In this document: piece by piece, positions 1 to 12,738 of the stretch
Layout of the letters: every line of letters starts with the position of its first letter
Numbering within the stretch: the first letter of the stretch is position 1
NCBI RefSeq assembly: GCF_964355755.1
Contig: NC_092677.1
Span: forward strand, 20,742,101 to 20,806,100
Source: Antedon mediterranea
Taxonomy: Eukaryota > Echinodermata > Crinoidea > Comatulida > Antedonidae
DNA length: 64,000 nt
Reading direction: 5' to 3'
Notes under the pieces: model-generated
What the model was told of the DNA's origin: nothing
Databases searched by the model: none
Seen by the model: the letters and a program-made list of their open reading frames with translations, nothing else
Translations under genes and position numbers: made by a program

Positions 1-84
1 AATATCGTATTTAAAAACGTTTTAGACCATTTTGAGCATTTCGAAAAAACTTTTTCACACAAAACATCAAAGTTTACAAAATAG

Positions 85-338
85 CTTCAAATCGCATTTG
101 GAGACGTTATAGACCATTTTGTGATTTTCGAAAAAACTTGTTAACATAAAAACACCAAAGTGCTCAAAATACCTTCAAATCGCATTTTGAGACGTTTTAG
201 ACCATTTTGTGATTTTCGAAAAAACTTGTTAACATAAAAACACCAAAGTGCTCAGAATCGTGTTTTGAGACGTTTTAGACCATTTTGTGATTTTCGAAAA
301 AACTTGTTAACATAAAAACACCAAAGTGCTTAGAAAAG
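85..338 (+). repeat. Run of three A monomers, one with a 10-bp deletion
   Basis: The run is 254 bp, which is 3 x 88 minus 10. The deletion removes ACCTTCAAAT at the join near 258, leaving CTCAGAATCGTG. The same deletion occurs only at about 45937 and 49837, so these three loci share a recent ancestor. Relative to 45771-46376 this run lacks exactly four A monomers (352 bp). Confidence 0.92.
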
Positions 339-851
339 CTTCAAATCGCATTTGGAGACGTTTTAGACCATTTTGTTCATTTCGATGAAACTTGGTTACA
401 CAAAAACATCAAAGAGCACAAAAGATCTTAATATCGTATTTAAAAACGTTTTAGACCATTTTGAGCATTTCGAAAAAACTTTTTCACACAAAACATCAAA
501 GTGTACAAAATAGCTTCAAATCGCATTTGGAGACGTTTTAGACAATTTTGTGATTTTCGAAAAAACTTGATTACATAAAAACACCAAAGTGCTTAGAAAA
601 GCTTCAAATCGCATTTGGAGACGTTTTAAACCATTTTGTTCATTTCGATGAAACTTGGTTACACAAAAACATCAAAGAGCACAAAAGTATTTAAAAACGT
701 TTTAGACCATTTTGAGCATTTCGACAAAACTTTTTCACACAAAACATCAAAGTGTACAGAATAGCTTCAAATCGCATTTGGAGACGTTTTAACCCATTTT
801 GAGCATTTCGATAAAATTTTACACACAAAAACATCAAAGTGCACAAAATAG

Positions 852-1826
852 CTTAATATGGTATTTAAAAACGTTTTAGACCATTTTGAGCATTTCAACA
901 AAACTTTTTCTCATAAAACATCAAAGTGTACAGAATAGCTTCAAATCGCATTTGGAGACGTTTTAGACCATTTTGTGCATTTCGATGAAACTTGGTTACA
1001 CAAAAACATCAAAGTGCTTAAAATCACATTTTGAGCATTTCGTTAAAACTTTTCACACAAAAACATCAAAGTCCACAAAATAGCTTAATATCGTATTTAA
1101 AAACGTTTTAGACCATTTTGAGCATTTCGAAAAAACTTTTCCACACAAAACATCAAAGTTTACAAAATAGCTTCAAATCGCATTTGGAGACGTTTTAGAC
1201 CATTTTGTGATTTTCGAAAAAACTTGTTAACATAAAAACACCAAAGTGCTCAGAATACCTTCAAATCGTGTTTTGAGACGTTTTAGACCATTTTGTAATT
1301 TTCGAAAAAACTTGTTAACATAAAAACACCAAAGTGCTCAGAATACCTTCACATCGCATTTTGAGACGTTTTAGACCATTTTGTGATTTTCGAAAAAACT
1401 TGTTAACATAAAAACACCAAAGTGCTTAGAAAAGCTTGAAATCGCATTTGGAGACGTTTTAGACCATTTTGTGCATTTCGATGAAACTTGGTTAAAGTGC
1501 TTAAAATCACATTTTGAGCATTTCGTTAAAACTTTTCACACAAAAACATCAAAGAGTAAAAAATAGCTTAATATCGTATTTAAAAACGTTTTAGGCCATT
1601 TTGAGCATTTCGACAAAATTTTTTCACACAAAACATCAAAGTGTACAGAATAGCTTTAAATCGCATTTGGAGACGTTTTAGACCATTTTGTTCATTTCGA
1701 TGAAACAAAAACACAAAAACATCAAATTGCACAAAATGGCTTAATATGATATGGGAAAACGTTTTAGACCATTTTGAACATTTCGTTAAAAGTTTTCACA
1801 AAAAAACATCAAAGTCCACAAAATAG
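852..1826 (+). repeat. Module 2, 975 bp (twelve monomers, 13-bp deletion)
   Basis: The order is F-C-E-B-A-A-A-C-E-O-J-K. The second C monomer lacks 13 bp, giving GGTTAAAGTGC near 1491. The same deletion occurs only in the copies at 29928 and 60109. Confidence 0.93.
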
Positions 1827-1913
1827 CTTAATATTGTATTTAAAAACGTTTTAGACCATTTTGAGCATTTCGAAAAAACTTTTTCACACAAAACATCAAA
1901 GTTTACAAAATAG

Positions 1914-2001
1914 CTTCAAATCGCATTTGGAGACGTTTTAGACCATTTTGTGATTTTCGAAAAAACTTGTTAACATAAAAACACCAAAGTGCTCAGAATA
2001 C
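1914..2001 (+). repeat. Type-A monomer, representative (88 bp)
   Basis: This is a clean copy of the commonest monomer, bounded by CTTCAAATCG at the left and CAGAATAC at the right. It contains GAGACGTTTTAG, the ten-base palindrome TTTTCGAAAA and GTTAAC (HpaI), then AACACCAAAGTGCTCAG. It keeps three CpG dinucleotides. Variants differ at positions 10-18 (GCATTTGGAG, GCATTTTGAG or GTGTTTTGAG) and in the tail (CTCAGAATAC, or CTTAGAAAAG, which creates a HindIII site with the next monomer). Confidence 0.95.
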
Positions 2002-2264
2002 CTTCAAATCGCATTTTGAGACGTTTTAGACCATTTTGTGATTTTCGAAAAAACTTGTTAACATAAAAACACCAGAGTGCTCAGAATACCTTCAAATCGT
2101 GTTTTGAGACGTTTTAGACCATTTTGTGATTTTGGAAAAACTTGTTAACATAAAAACACCAAAGTGCTCAGAATACCTTCAAATCGCATTTGGAGACGTT
2201 TTAGACCATTTTGTGATTTTCGAAAAAACTTGTTAACATAAAAACACCAAAGTGCTCAGAAAAG
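1914..2264 (+). repeat. Run of four A monomers
   Basis: Monomers start at 1914, 2002, 2090 and 2177. The third is 87 bp because GATTTTCG has become GATTTTGG with one A lost. This marker recurs in equivalent positions near 21.73, 25.57, 27.74, 31.21 and 61.39 kb, linking those blocks by duplication. Confidence 0.92.
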
Positions 2265-3760
2265 CTTCAAATCGCAATTGGAGACGTTTTAAACCATTTT
2301 GTTCATTTCGATGAAACTTGGTTACACAAAAACATCAAATTGCACAAAATGGCTTAATATGGTATGGGAAAACGTTTTAGACCATTTCGAACATTTCGAG
2401 AAAACTTTTTCACACAAAACTTCAAAGTGTACAGAATAGCTTCAAATCGCATTAGAAACCGTTTTAGACCATTTTGAGCATTTCGAAAAAACTTTTTCAC
2501 ACAAAACATCAAAGTTTACAAAATAGCTTCAAATCGCATTTGGAGACGTTTTAGACCATTTTGTGATTTTCGAAAAAACTTGTTAACATAAAAACACCAA
2601 AGTGCTCAGAATACCTTCAAATCGCATTTTGAGACGTTTTAGACCATTTTGTGATTTTCGAAAAAACTTGTTAACATAAAAATACCAAAGTGCTCAGAAT
2701 ACCTTCAAATCGTGTTTTGAGACGTTTTAGACCATTTTGTGATTTTCGAAAAAACTTGTTAACATAAAAACACCAAAGTGCTCAGAATACCTTCAAATCG
2801 CATTTGGAGACGTTTTAGACCATTTTGTGATTTTCGAAAAAACTTGTTAACATAAAAACACCAAAGTGCTCAGAAAAGCTTCAAATCGCATTTGGAGACG
2901 TTTTAAACCATTTTGTTCATTTCGATGAAACTTGGTTACACAAAAACATCAAAGAGCACAAAAGTATTTAAAAACCTTTTAGACCATTTTGAGCATTCCG
3001 ACAAAACTTTTTCACACAAAACATCAAAGTGTACAGAATAGCTTTAAATCGCATTTGGAGACGTTTTAGACCATTTTGTAGTTTTCGAAAAAACTTGTTA
3101 ACATAAAAACACAAAAGAGCTTCAAATCGCATTTGGAGACGTTTTAGACCCTTTTGTGCATTTCGATTAAACTTGGTTACACAAAAACATCAAAGTGCTT
3201 AAAATCACATTAGAAACCGTTTTAGACCATTTTGAGCATTTCGTTAAAACTTTTCACACAAAAACATCAAAGTCCACAAAATAGCTTAATATCGTATTTA
3301 AAAACGTTTTAGACAATTTTGAGCATTTCGAAAAAACTTTTTCACACAAAACATCAAAGTTTACAAAATAGCTTCAAATCGCATTTGGAGACGTTTTAGA
3401 CCATTTTGTGATTTTCGAAAAAACTTGTTAACATAAAAACACCAAAGTGCTCAGAATACCTTCAAATCGCATTTTGAGACGTGTTAGACCATTTTGTGAT
3501 TTTCGAAAAAACAACATAAAAACACCAAAGTGCTCAGAATACCTTCAAATTGCATTTGGAGACGTTTTAGACCATTTTGTGATTTTGGAAAAAACTTGTT
3601 AACATAAAAACACCAAAGTGCTCAGAATACCTTCAAATCGTATTTTGAGACGTTTTAGACAATTTTGTGATTTTCGAAAAAACTTGTTAACATAAAAACA
3701 CCAAAGTCCTTAGAAAAGCTTCAAATCGCATTTGGAGACGTTTTAGACCATTTTGTGCAT
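2265..3760 (+). repeat. Dispersed duplication, partner of about 19574-21070
   Basis: The offset is 17309, becoming 17310 after an extra A near 19795. Anchors are CGCAATTGGAG (2274 and 19583) and GATTTTGGAAAAAAC (3581 and 20891). Confidence 0.86.
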
Positions 3761-4899
3761 TTCGATGAAACTTGGTTACACAAAAACATCAAAGTGTACA
3801 GAATAGCTTCAAATCGCATTAGAAACCGTTTTAGACCATTTTGAGCATTTCGAAAAAACTTTTTCACACAAAACATCAAAGTGTACAAAATAGCTTCAAA
3901 TCGCATTTGGAGACGTTTTAGACAATTTTGTGATTTTCGAAAAAACTTGTTTACATAAAAACACCAAAGTGCTAAGAATAGCTTCCAATCGCATTTGGAG
4001 ACGTTTTAGACCCTTTTGTGCATTTCGATGAAACTTGGTTACACAAAAACATCAAAGTGCTTAAAATCACATTAGAAACCGTTTTAGACCATTTTGAGCA
4101 TTTCGTTAAAATTTTTCACAGAAAAACATCAAAGAGCAAAAAATAGCTTAATATCGTATTTAAAAACGTTTTAGACCATTTTGAGCATTTCGACAAAACT
4201 TTTTCACACAAAACATCAAAGTGTACAGAATAGCTTAATATCGCATTTGGAGACGTTTTAACCCATTTTGAGCATTTCGATACAATTTTACACACAAAAA
4301 CATCAAAGTGCACAAAATAGCTTAATATGGTATTTAAAAACGTTTTAGAACATTTTGAGCATTTCAACAAAACTTTTTCTCACAAAACATCAAAGTGTAC
4401 AGAATAGCTTCAAATCGCATTTGGAGACGTTTTAGACCATTTTGTGCATTTCGATGAAACTTGGTTACACAAAAACATCAAAGTGCTTAAAATCACATTT
4501 TGAGCATTTCGTTAAAACTTTTCACACAAAAACATCAAAGAGTAAAAAATAGCTTAATATCGTATTTAAAAACGTTTTAGACCATTTTGAGCATTTCGAC
4601 AAAATTTTTTCACACAAAACATCAAAGTGTACAGAATAGCTTTAAATCGCATTTGGAGACGTTTTAGACCATTTTGTTAATTTCGATGAAACAAAAACAC
4701 AAAAACATCAAATTGTACAAAATGGCTTAATATGATATGGGAAAACGTTTTAGACCATTTTGAACATTTCGTTAAAAGTTTTCACACAAAAACATCAAAG
4801 TCCACAAAATAGCTTAATATCGTATTTAAAAACGTTTTAGACCATTTTGAGCATTTCGAAAAAACTTTTTCACACAAAACATCAAAGTTTACAAAATAG

Positions 4900-5339
4900 C
4901 TTCAAATCGCATTTGGAGACGTTTTAGACCATTTTGTGATTTTCGAAAAAACTTGTTAACATAAAAACACCAAAGTGCTCAGAATACCTTCAAATCGCAT
5001 TTTGAGACGTTTTAGACCATTTTGTGATTTTCGAAAAAACTTGTTAACATAAAAACACCAAAGTGCTCAGAATACCTTCAAATCGTGTTTTGAGACGTTT
5101 TAGACCATTTTGTGATTTTCGAAAAAACTTGTTAACATAAAAACACCAAAGTGCTCAGAATACCTTCAAATCGAATTTTGAGACGTTTTAGACCATTTTG
5201 TGATTTTCGAAAAAACTTGTTAACATAAAAACACCAAAGTGCTCAGAATACCTTCAAATCGTGTTTTGAGACGTTTTAGACCATTTTGTGATTTTCGAAA
5301 AAACTTGTTAACATAAAAACACCAAAGTGCTTAGAAAAG
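4900..5339 (+). repeat. Run of five A monomers (5 x 88 bp)
   Basis: Exactly 440 bp. After the first monomer the 5' variants alternate between a GCATTTT- or GAATTTT-type and a GTGTTTT-type monomer, giving a 176-bp dimer periodicity inside the run. The run is followed by a C monomer beginning at 5340 with a HindIII site at the join. Confidence 0.93.
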
Positions 5340-6830
5340 CTTCAAATCGCATTTGGAGACGTTTTAGACCATTTTGTTCATTTCGATGAAACTTGGTTAC
5401 ACAAAAACATCAAAGAGCACAAAAGATCTTAATATCGTATTTAAAAACGTTTTAGACCATTTTGAGCATTTCGAAAAAACTTTTTCACACAAAACATCAA
5501 AGTGTACAAAATAGCTTCAAATCGCATTTTGAGACGTTTTAGACAATTTTGTGATTTTCGAAAAAACTTGTTTACATAAAAACACCAAAGTGCTTAGAAA
5601 AGCTTCAAATCGCATTTGGAGACGTTTTAAACCATTTTGTTCATTTCGATGAAACTTGGTTACACAAAAACATCAAAGAGCACAAAAGTATTTAAAAACG
5701 TTTTAGACCATTTTGAGCATTCCGTCAAAACTTTTTCACACAAAACATCAAAGTGTACAGAATAGCTTTAAATCGCATTTGGAGACGTTTTAGACCATTT
5801 TGTAGTTTTCGAAAAAACTTGTTAACATAAAAACACAAAAGAGCTTCAAATCGCATTTGGAGACGTTTTAGACCCTTTTGTGCATTTCGATGAAACTTGG
5901 TTACACAAAAACATCAAAGTGCTTAAAATCACATTAGAAACCGTTTTAGACCATTTTGAGCATTTCGTTAAAACTTTTCACACAAAAACATCAAAGTCCA
6001 CAAAATAGCTTAATATCGTATTTAAAAACGTTTTAGACCATTTTGAGCATTTCGAAAAAACTTTTTCACACAAAACATCAAAGTTTACAAAATAGCTTCA
6101 AATCGCATTTGGAGACGTTTTAGACCATTTTGTGATTTTCGAAAAAACTTGTTAACATAAAAACACCAAAGTGCTCAGAAAAGCTTCAAATCGCATTTGG
6201 AGACGTTTTAAACCATTTTGTTCATTTCGATGAAACTTGGTTACACAAAAACATCAAAGAGCACAAAAGTATTTAAAAACGTTTTAGACCATTTTGAGCA
6301 TTCCGACAAAACTTTTTCACACAAAACATCAAAGTGTACAGAATAGCTTTAAATCGCATTTGGAGACGTTTTAACCCATTTTGAGCATTTCGATAAAATT
6401 TTACACACAAAAACATCAAAGTGCACAAAATAGCTTAATATGGTATTTAAAAACGTTTTAGACCATTTTGAGCATTTCAACAAAACTTTTTCTCACAAAA
6501 CATCAAAGTGTACAGAATAGCTTCAAATCGCATTTGGAGACGTTTTAGACCATTTTGTGCATTTCGATGAAACTTGGTTACACAAAAACATCAAAGTGCT
6601 TAAAATCACATTTTGAGCATTTCGTTAAAACTTTTCACACAAAAACATCAAAGTCCACAAAATAGCTTAATATCGTATTTAAAAACGTTTTAGACCATTT
6701 TGAGCATTTCGAAAAAACTTTTCCACACAAAACATCAAAGTTTACAAAATAGCTTCAAATCGCATTTGGAGACGTTTTAGACCATTTTGTGATTTTCGTA
6801 AAAACTTGTTAACATAAAAACACCAAAGTG
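5340..6830 (+). repeat. Dispersed duplication, partner of 17064-18554
   Basis: The offset is 11724, anchored on GCATTCCGTC at 5717 and 17441 and on F at 6434 and 18158. The left part also matches 46377 onward at offset 41037. Confidence 0.88.
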
Positions 6831-7248
6831 CTTAGAAAAGCTTCAAATCGCATTTGGAGACGTTTTAGACCATTTTGTGCATTTCGATGAAACTTGGTTA
6901 CACAAAAACATCAAAGTGCTTAAAATCACATTTTGAACATTTCGTTAAAAGTTTTCACACAAAAACATCAAAGAGTAAAAAATAGCTTAATATCGTATTT
7001 AAAAACGTTTTAGACCATTTTGAGCATTTCGAAAAAACTTTTCCACACAAAACATCAAAGTTTACAAAATAGCTTCAAATCGCATTTGGAGACGTTTTAG
7101 ACCATTTTGTGATTTTCGAAAAAACTTGTTAACATAAAAACACCAAAGTGCTCAGAATACCTTCAAATCGCATTTGGAGACGTTTTAGACCATTTTGTGA
7201 TTTTCGAAAAAACTTGTTAACATAAAAACACCAAAGTGCTCAGAAAAG

Positions 7249-7654
7249 CTTCAAATCGCATTTGGAGACGTTTTAAACCATTTTGTTCATTTCGATGAAA
7301 CTTGGTTACACAAAAACATCAAAGAGCACAAAAGTATTTAAAAACGTTTTAGACCATTTTGAGCATTCCGACAAAACTTTTTCACACAAAACATCAAAGT
7401 GTACAGAATAGCTTTAAATCGCATTTGGAGACGTTTTAGACCATTTTGTAGTTTTCGAAAAAACTTGTTAACATAAAAACACAAAAGAGCTTCAAATCGC
7501 ATTTGGAGACGTTTTTGACCCTTTTGTGCATTTCGATGAAACTTGGTTACACAAAAACATCAAAGTGCTTAAAATCACATTAGAAACCGTTTTAGACCAT
7601 TTTGAGCATTTCGTTAAAACTTTTCACACAAAAACATCAAAGTCCACAAAATAG
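7249..7654 (+). repeat. Module 3, 406 bp (C-B'-L-C'-D)
   Basis: A C monomer is fused to a B variant by a 12-bp deletion (GCACAAAAG joined to TATTTAAAAACG), together 163 bp. L (78), C' (78) and D (87) follow. B' carries GAGCATTCCGAC. C' here has GTTTTTGACCC in place of GTTTTAGACCC. Confidence 0.92.
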
Positions 7655-7818
7655 CTTAATATCGTATTTAAAAACGTTTTAGACAATTTTGAGCATTTCG
7701 AAAAAACTTTTTCACACAAAACATCAAAGTTTACAAAATAGCTTCAAATCGCATTTGGAGACGTTTTAGACCATTTTGTGATTTTCGAAAAAACTTGTTA
7801 ACATAAAAACACCAAAGT

Positions 7819-10279
7819 GCTCAGAATACCTTCAAATCGCATTTTGAGACGTTTTAGACCATTTTGTTCATTTCGATGAAACAAAAACACAAAAACATCA
7901 AATTGCACAAAATGGCTTAATATGATATGGGAAAACGTTTTAAACCATTTTGAACATTTCGTTAAAAGTTTTCACACAAAAACATCAAAGTCCACAAAAT
8001 AGCTTAATATCGTATTTAAAAACGTTTTAGACCATTTTGAGCATTTCGAAAAAACTTTTCCACACAAAACATCAAAGTTTACAAAATAGCTTCAAATCGC
8101 ATTTGGAGACGTTTTAGACCATTTTGTGATTTTCGAAAAAAATTGTTAACATAAAAACACAAAAGTGCTCAGAATACCTTCAAATCGCATTTGGAGACGT
8201 TTTAGACCATTTTGTGATTTTCGAAAAAACTTGTTTACATAAAAACACCAAAGTGCTTAGAAAAGCTTCAAATCGCATTTGGAGACGTTTTAAACCATTT
8301 TGTTCATTTCGATGAAACTTGGTTACACAAAAACATCAAAGAGCACAAAAGTATTTAAAAATGTTTTAGACCATTTTGTGCATTCCGACAAAACTTTTTC
8401 ACACAAAACATCAAAGTGTACAGAATAGCTTTAAATCGCATTTGGAGACGTTTTAGACCATTTTGTAGTTTTCGAAAAAACTTGTTAACATAAAAACACC
8501 AAAGAGCTTCAAATCGCATTTGGAGACGTTTTAGACCCTTTTGTGCATTTCGATGAAACTTGGTTACACAAAAACATCAAAGTGCTTAAAATCACATTAG
8601 AAACCGTTTTAGACCATTTTGAGCATTTCGTTAAAACTTTTCACACAAAAACATCAAAGTCCACAAAATAGCTTAATATCGTATTTAAAAACGTTTTAGA
8701 CCATTTTGAGCATTTCGAAAAAACTTTTTCACACAAAACATCAAAGTTTACAAAATAGCTTCAAATCGCATTTGGAGACGTTTTAGACCATTTTGTGATT
8801 TTCGAAAAAACTTGTTAACATAAAAACACCAAAGTGCTCAGAATACCTTCAAATCGCATTTTGAGACGTTTTAGACCATTTTGTGATTTTCGAAAAAACA
8901 ACATAAAAACACCAAAATGCTCAGAATACCTTCAAATCGCATTTGGAGACGTTTTAGACCATTTTGTGATTTTCGAAAAAACTTGTTAACATAAAAACAC
9001 CAAAGTGCTCAGAATACCTTCAAATCGTATTTTGAGACGTTTTAGACAATTTTGTGATTTTCGAAAAAACTTGTTAACATAAAAACACCAAAGTGCTTAG
9101 AAAAGCTTCAAATCGCATTTGGAGACGTTTTAGACCATTTTGTGCATTTCGATGAAACTTGGTTACACAAAAACATCAAAGTGTACAGAATAGCTTCAAA
9201 TCGCATTAGAAACCGTTTTAGACCATTTTGAGCATTTCGAAAAAACTTTTTCACACCAAACATCAAAGTGTACAAAATAGCTTCAAATCGCATTTGGAGA
9301 CGTTTTAGACAATTTTGTGATTTTCGAAAAAACTTGTTTACATAAAAACACGAAAGTGCTAAGAATAGCTTCCAATCGCATTTGGAGACGTTTTAGACCC
9401 TTTTGTGTATTTCGATGAAACTTGGTTACACAAAAACATCAAAGTGCTTAAAATCACATTAGAAACCGTTTTAGACCATTTTGAGCATTTCGTTAAAATT
9501 TTTCACAGAAAAACATCAAAGAGCAAAAAATAGCTTAATATCGTATTTAAAAACGTTTTAGACCATTTTGAGCATTTCGACAAAACTTTTTCACACAAAA
9601 TATCAAAGTGTACAGAATAGCTTCAAATCGCATTTTGAGACGTTTTAACCCATTTTGAGCATTTCGATAAAATTTTACACACAAAAACATCAAAGTGCAC
9701 AAAATAGCTTAATATGGTATTTAAAAACGTTTTAGACCATTTTGAGCAATTCAACAAAACTTTTTCTCACAAAACATCAAATTGTACAGAATAGCTTCAA
9801 ATCGCATTTGGAGACGTTTTAGACCATTTTGTGCATTTCGATGAAACTTGGTTACACAAAAACATCAAAGTGCTTAAAATCACATTTTGAGCATTTCGTT
9901 AAAACTTTTCACACAAAAACATCAAAGTCCACAAAATAGCTTAATATCGTATTTAAAAACGTTTTAGACCATTTTGAGCATTTCGAAAAAACTTTTCCAC
10001 ACAAAACATCAAAGTTTACAAAATAGCTTCAAATCGCATTTGGAGACGTTTTAGACCATTTTGTGATTTTCGAAAAAACTTGATAACATAAAAACACCAA
10101 AGTTCTCAGAATACCTTCAAATCGTGTTTTGAGACGTTTTAGACCATTTTGTAATTTTCGAAAAAACTTGTTAACATAAAAACACCAAAGTGCTCAGAAT
10201 ACCTTCACATCGCATTTTGAGACGTTTTAGACCATTTTGTGATTTTCGAAAAAACTTGTTAACATAAAAACACCAAAGT
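7819..10279 (+). repeat. 2.46-kb tandem segmental duplication, copy 1
   Basis: The segment repeats immediately downstream with offset 2461, then 2459. Shared rare markers include CACACCAAAC (9253 and 11713), GAGCAATTCAAC in F (9708 and 12167) and AACACGAAAG. The joint lies within about 60 bp of identical sequence near 10221-10279, so the ends given are approximate. Confidence 0.88.
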
Positions 10280-12738
10280 GCTCAGAATACCTTCAAATCG
10301 CATTTTGAGACGTTTTAGACCATTTTGTTCATTTCGATGAAACAAAAACACAAAAACATCAAATTGCACAAAATGGCTTAATATGATATGGGAAAACGTT
10401 TTAAACCATTTTGAACATTTCGTTAAAAGTTTTCACACAAAAACATCAAAGTCCACAAAATAGCTTAATATCGTATTTAAAAACGTTTTAGACCATTTTG
10501 AGCATTTCGAAAAAACTTTTCCACACAAAACATCAAAGTTTACAAAATAGCTTCAAATCGCATTTGGAGACGTTTTAGACCATTTTGTGATTTTCGAAAA
10601 AAATTGTTAACATAAAAACACAAAAGTGCTCAGAATACCTTCAAATCGCATTTGGAGACGTTTTAGACCATTTTGTGATTTTCGATGAAACAAAAACACA
10701 AAAACATCAAATTGCACAAAATGGCTTAATATGATATGGGAAAACGTTTTAAACCATTTTGTTCATTTCGATGAAACTTGGTTACACAAAAACATCAAAG
10801 AGCACAAAAGTATTTAAAAATGTTTTAGACCATTTTGTGCATTCCGACAAAACTTTTTCACACAAAACATCAAAGTGTACAGAATAGCTTTAAATCGCAT
10901 TTGGAGACGTTTTAGACCATTTTGTAGTTTTCGAAAAAACTTGTTAACATAAAAACACCAAAGAGCTTCAAATCGCATTTGGAGACGTTTTAGACCCTTT
11001 TGTGCATTTCGATGAAACTTGGTTACACAAAAACATCAAAGTGCTTAAAATCACATTAGAAACCGTTTTAGACCATTTTGAGCATTTCGTTAAAACTTTT
11101 CACACAAAAACATCAAAGTCCACAAAATAGCTTAATATCGTATTTAAAAACGTTTTAGACCATTTTGAGCATTTCGAAAAAACTTTTTCACACAAAACAT
11201 CAAAGTTTACAAAATAGCTTCAAATCGCATTTGGAGACGTTTTAGACCATTTTGTGATTTTCGAAAAAACTTGTTAACATAAAAACACCAAAGTGCTCAG
11301 AATACCTTCAAATCGCATTTTGAGACGTTTTAGACCATTTTGTGATTTTCGAAAAAACAACATAAAAACACCAAAATGCTCAGAATACCTTCAAATCGCA
11401 TTTGGAGACGTTTTAGACCATTTTGTGATTTTCGAAAAAACTTGTTAACATAAAAACACCAAAGTGCTCAGAATACCTTCAAATCGTATTTTGAGACGTT
11501 TTAGACAATTTTGTGATTTTCGAAAAAACTTGTTAACATAAAAACACCAAAGTGTTTAGAAAAGCTTCAAATCGCATTTGGAGACGTTTTAGACCATTTT
11601 GTGCATTTCGATGAAACTTGGTTACACAAAAACATCAAAGTGTACAGAATAGCTTCAAATCGCATTAGAAACCGTTTTAGACCATTTTGAGCATTTCGAA
11701 AAAACTTTTTCACACCAAACATCAAAGTGTACAAAATAGCTTCAAATCGCATTTGGAGACGTTTTAGACAATTTTGTGATTTTCGAAAAAACTTGTTTAC
11801 ATAAAAACACGAAAGTGCTAAGAATAGCTTCCAATCGCATTTGGAGACGTTTTAGACCCTTTTGTGCATTTCGATGAAACTTGGTTACACAAAAACATCA
11901 AAGTGCTTAAAATCACATTAGAAACCGTTTTAGACCATTTTGAGCATTTCGTTAAAATTTTTCACAGAAAAACATCAAAGAGCAAAAGATAGCTTAATAT
12001 CGTATTTAAAAACGTTTTAGACCATTTTGAGCATTTCGACAAAACTTTTTCACACAAAATATCAAAGTGTACAGAATAGCTTCAAATCGCATTTTGAGAC
12101 GTTTTAACCCATTTTGAGCATTTCGATAAAATTTTACACACAAAAACATCAAAGTGCACAAAATAGCTTAATATGGTATTTAAAAACGTTTTAGACCATT
12201 TTGAGCAATTCAACAAAACTTTTTCTCACAAAACATCAAATTGTACAGAATAGCTTCAAATCGCATTTGGAGACGTTTTAGACCATTTTGTGCATTTCGA
12301 TGAAACTTGGTTACACAAAAACATCAAAGTGCTTAAAATCACATTTTGAGCATTTCGTTAAAACTTTTCACACAAAAACATCAAAGTCCACAAAATAGCT
12401 TAATATCGTATTTAAAAACGTTTTAGACCATTTTGAGCATTTCGAAAAAACTTTTCCACACAAAACATCAAAGTTTACAAAATAGCTTCAAATCGCATTT
12501 GGAGACGCTTTAGACCATTTTGTGATTTTCGAAAAAACTTGATAACATAAAAACACCAAAGTGCTCAGAATACCTTCAAATCGTGTTTTGAGACGTTTTA
12601 GACCATTTTGTAATTTTCGAAAAAACTTGTTAACATAAAAACACCAAAGTGCTCAGAATACCTTCACATCGCATTTTGAGACGTTTTAGACCATTTTGTG
12701 ATTTTCGAAAAAACTTGTTAACATAAAAACACCAAAGT
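10280..12738 (+). repeat. 2.46-kb tandem segmental duplication, copy 2
   Basis: Second copy of the preceding segment. It differs by a hybrid patch near 10681-10770, where an A monomer runs into a J tail and a K start runs into a C monomer. Homology to copy 1 stops at about 12738, where the tail changes to CTTAGAAAAG. Confidence 0.88.

Larger units (their letters stand above)
1500..4537 (+). repeat. Dispersed 3.0-kb duplication, copy 1 of 3
   Basis: Matches 27107-30144 at offset 25607 and 60757-63707 at offset 59257, then 59170. Anchors are F at 4321, 29928 and 63491, and GATTTTGGAAAAAC in the A runs. Confidence 0.88.
4321..9920 (+). repeat. Dispersed segmental duplication, partner of 50946-55349
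   Basis: The offset is 46625 at the left (for example GTTAATTTCG at 4676 and 51301) and 45429 from about 6.0 kb on (F at 6434 and 51863, F at 9708 and 55137). The right-hand copy lacks 1196 bp relative to this one. Confidence 0.9.

Noticed and set aside
3721-3906. 61-codon frame on the - strand, repeated at 9108, 11567, 29328, 40826, 42767, 47482 and 62891
   Set aside because: It consists entirely of satellite monomers and recurs because the segment itself was duplicated. It has no independent coding signal and is closed by stops in adjoining monomers.
4116-4370. 84-codon frame on the - strand, also at 29723 and 54932
   Set aside because: It spans D-O-I-F monomers of 87 bp, which keep frame by length alone. 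The peptide is low-complexity with repeated 29-residue units, with no known domain or start context.
7819-12738. The tandem segmental duplications as pure assembly artefacts
   Set aside because: Most copies carry private base changes or indels, which argues for real copies. This cannot be settled without reads, so the concern is noted rather than dismissed.
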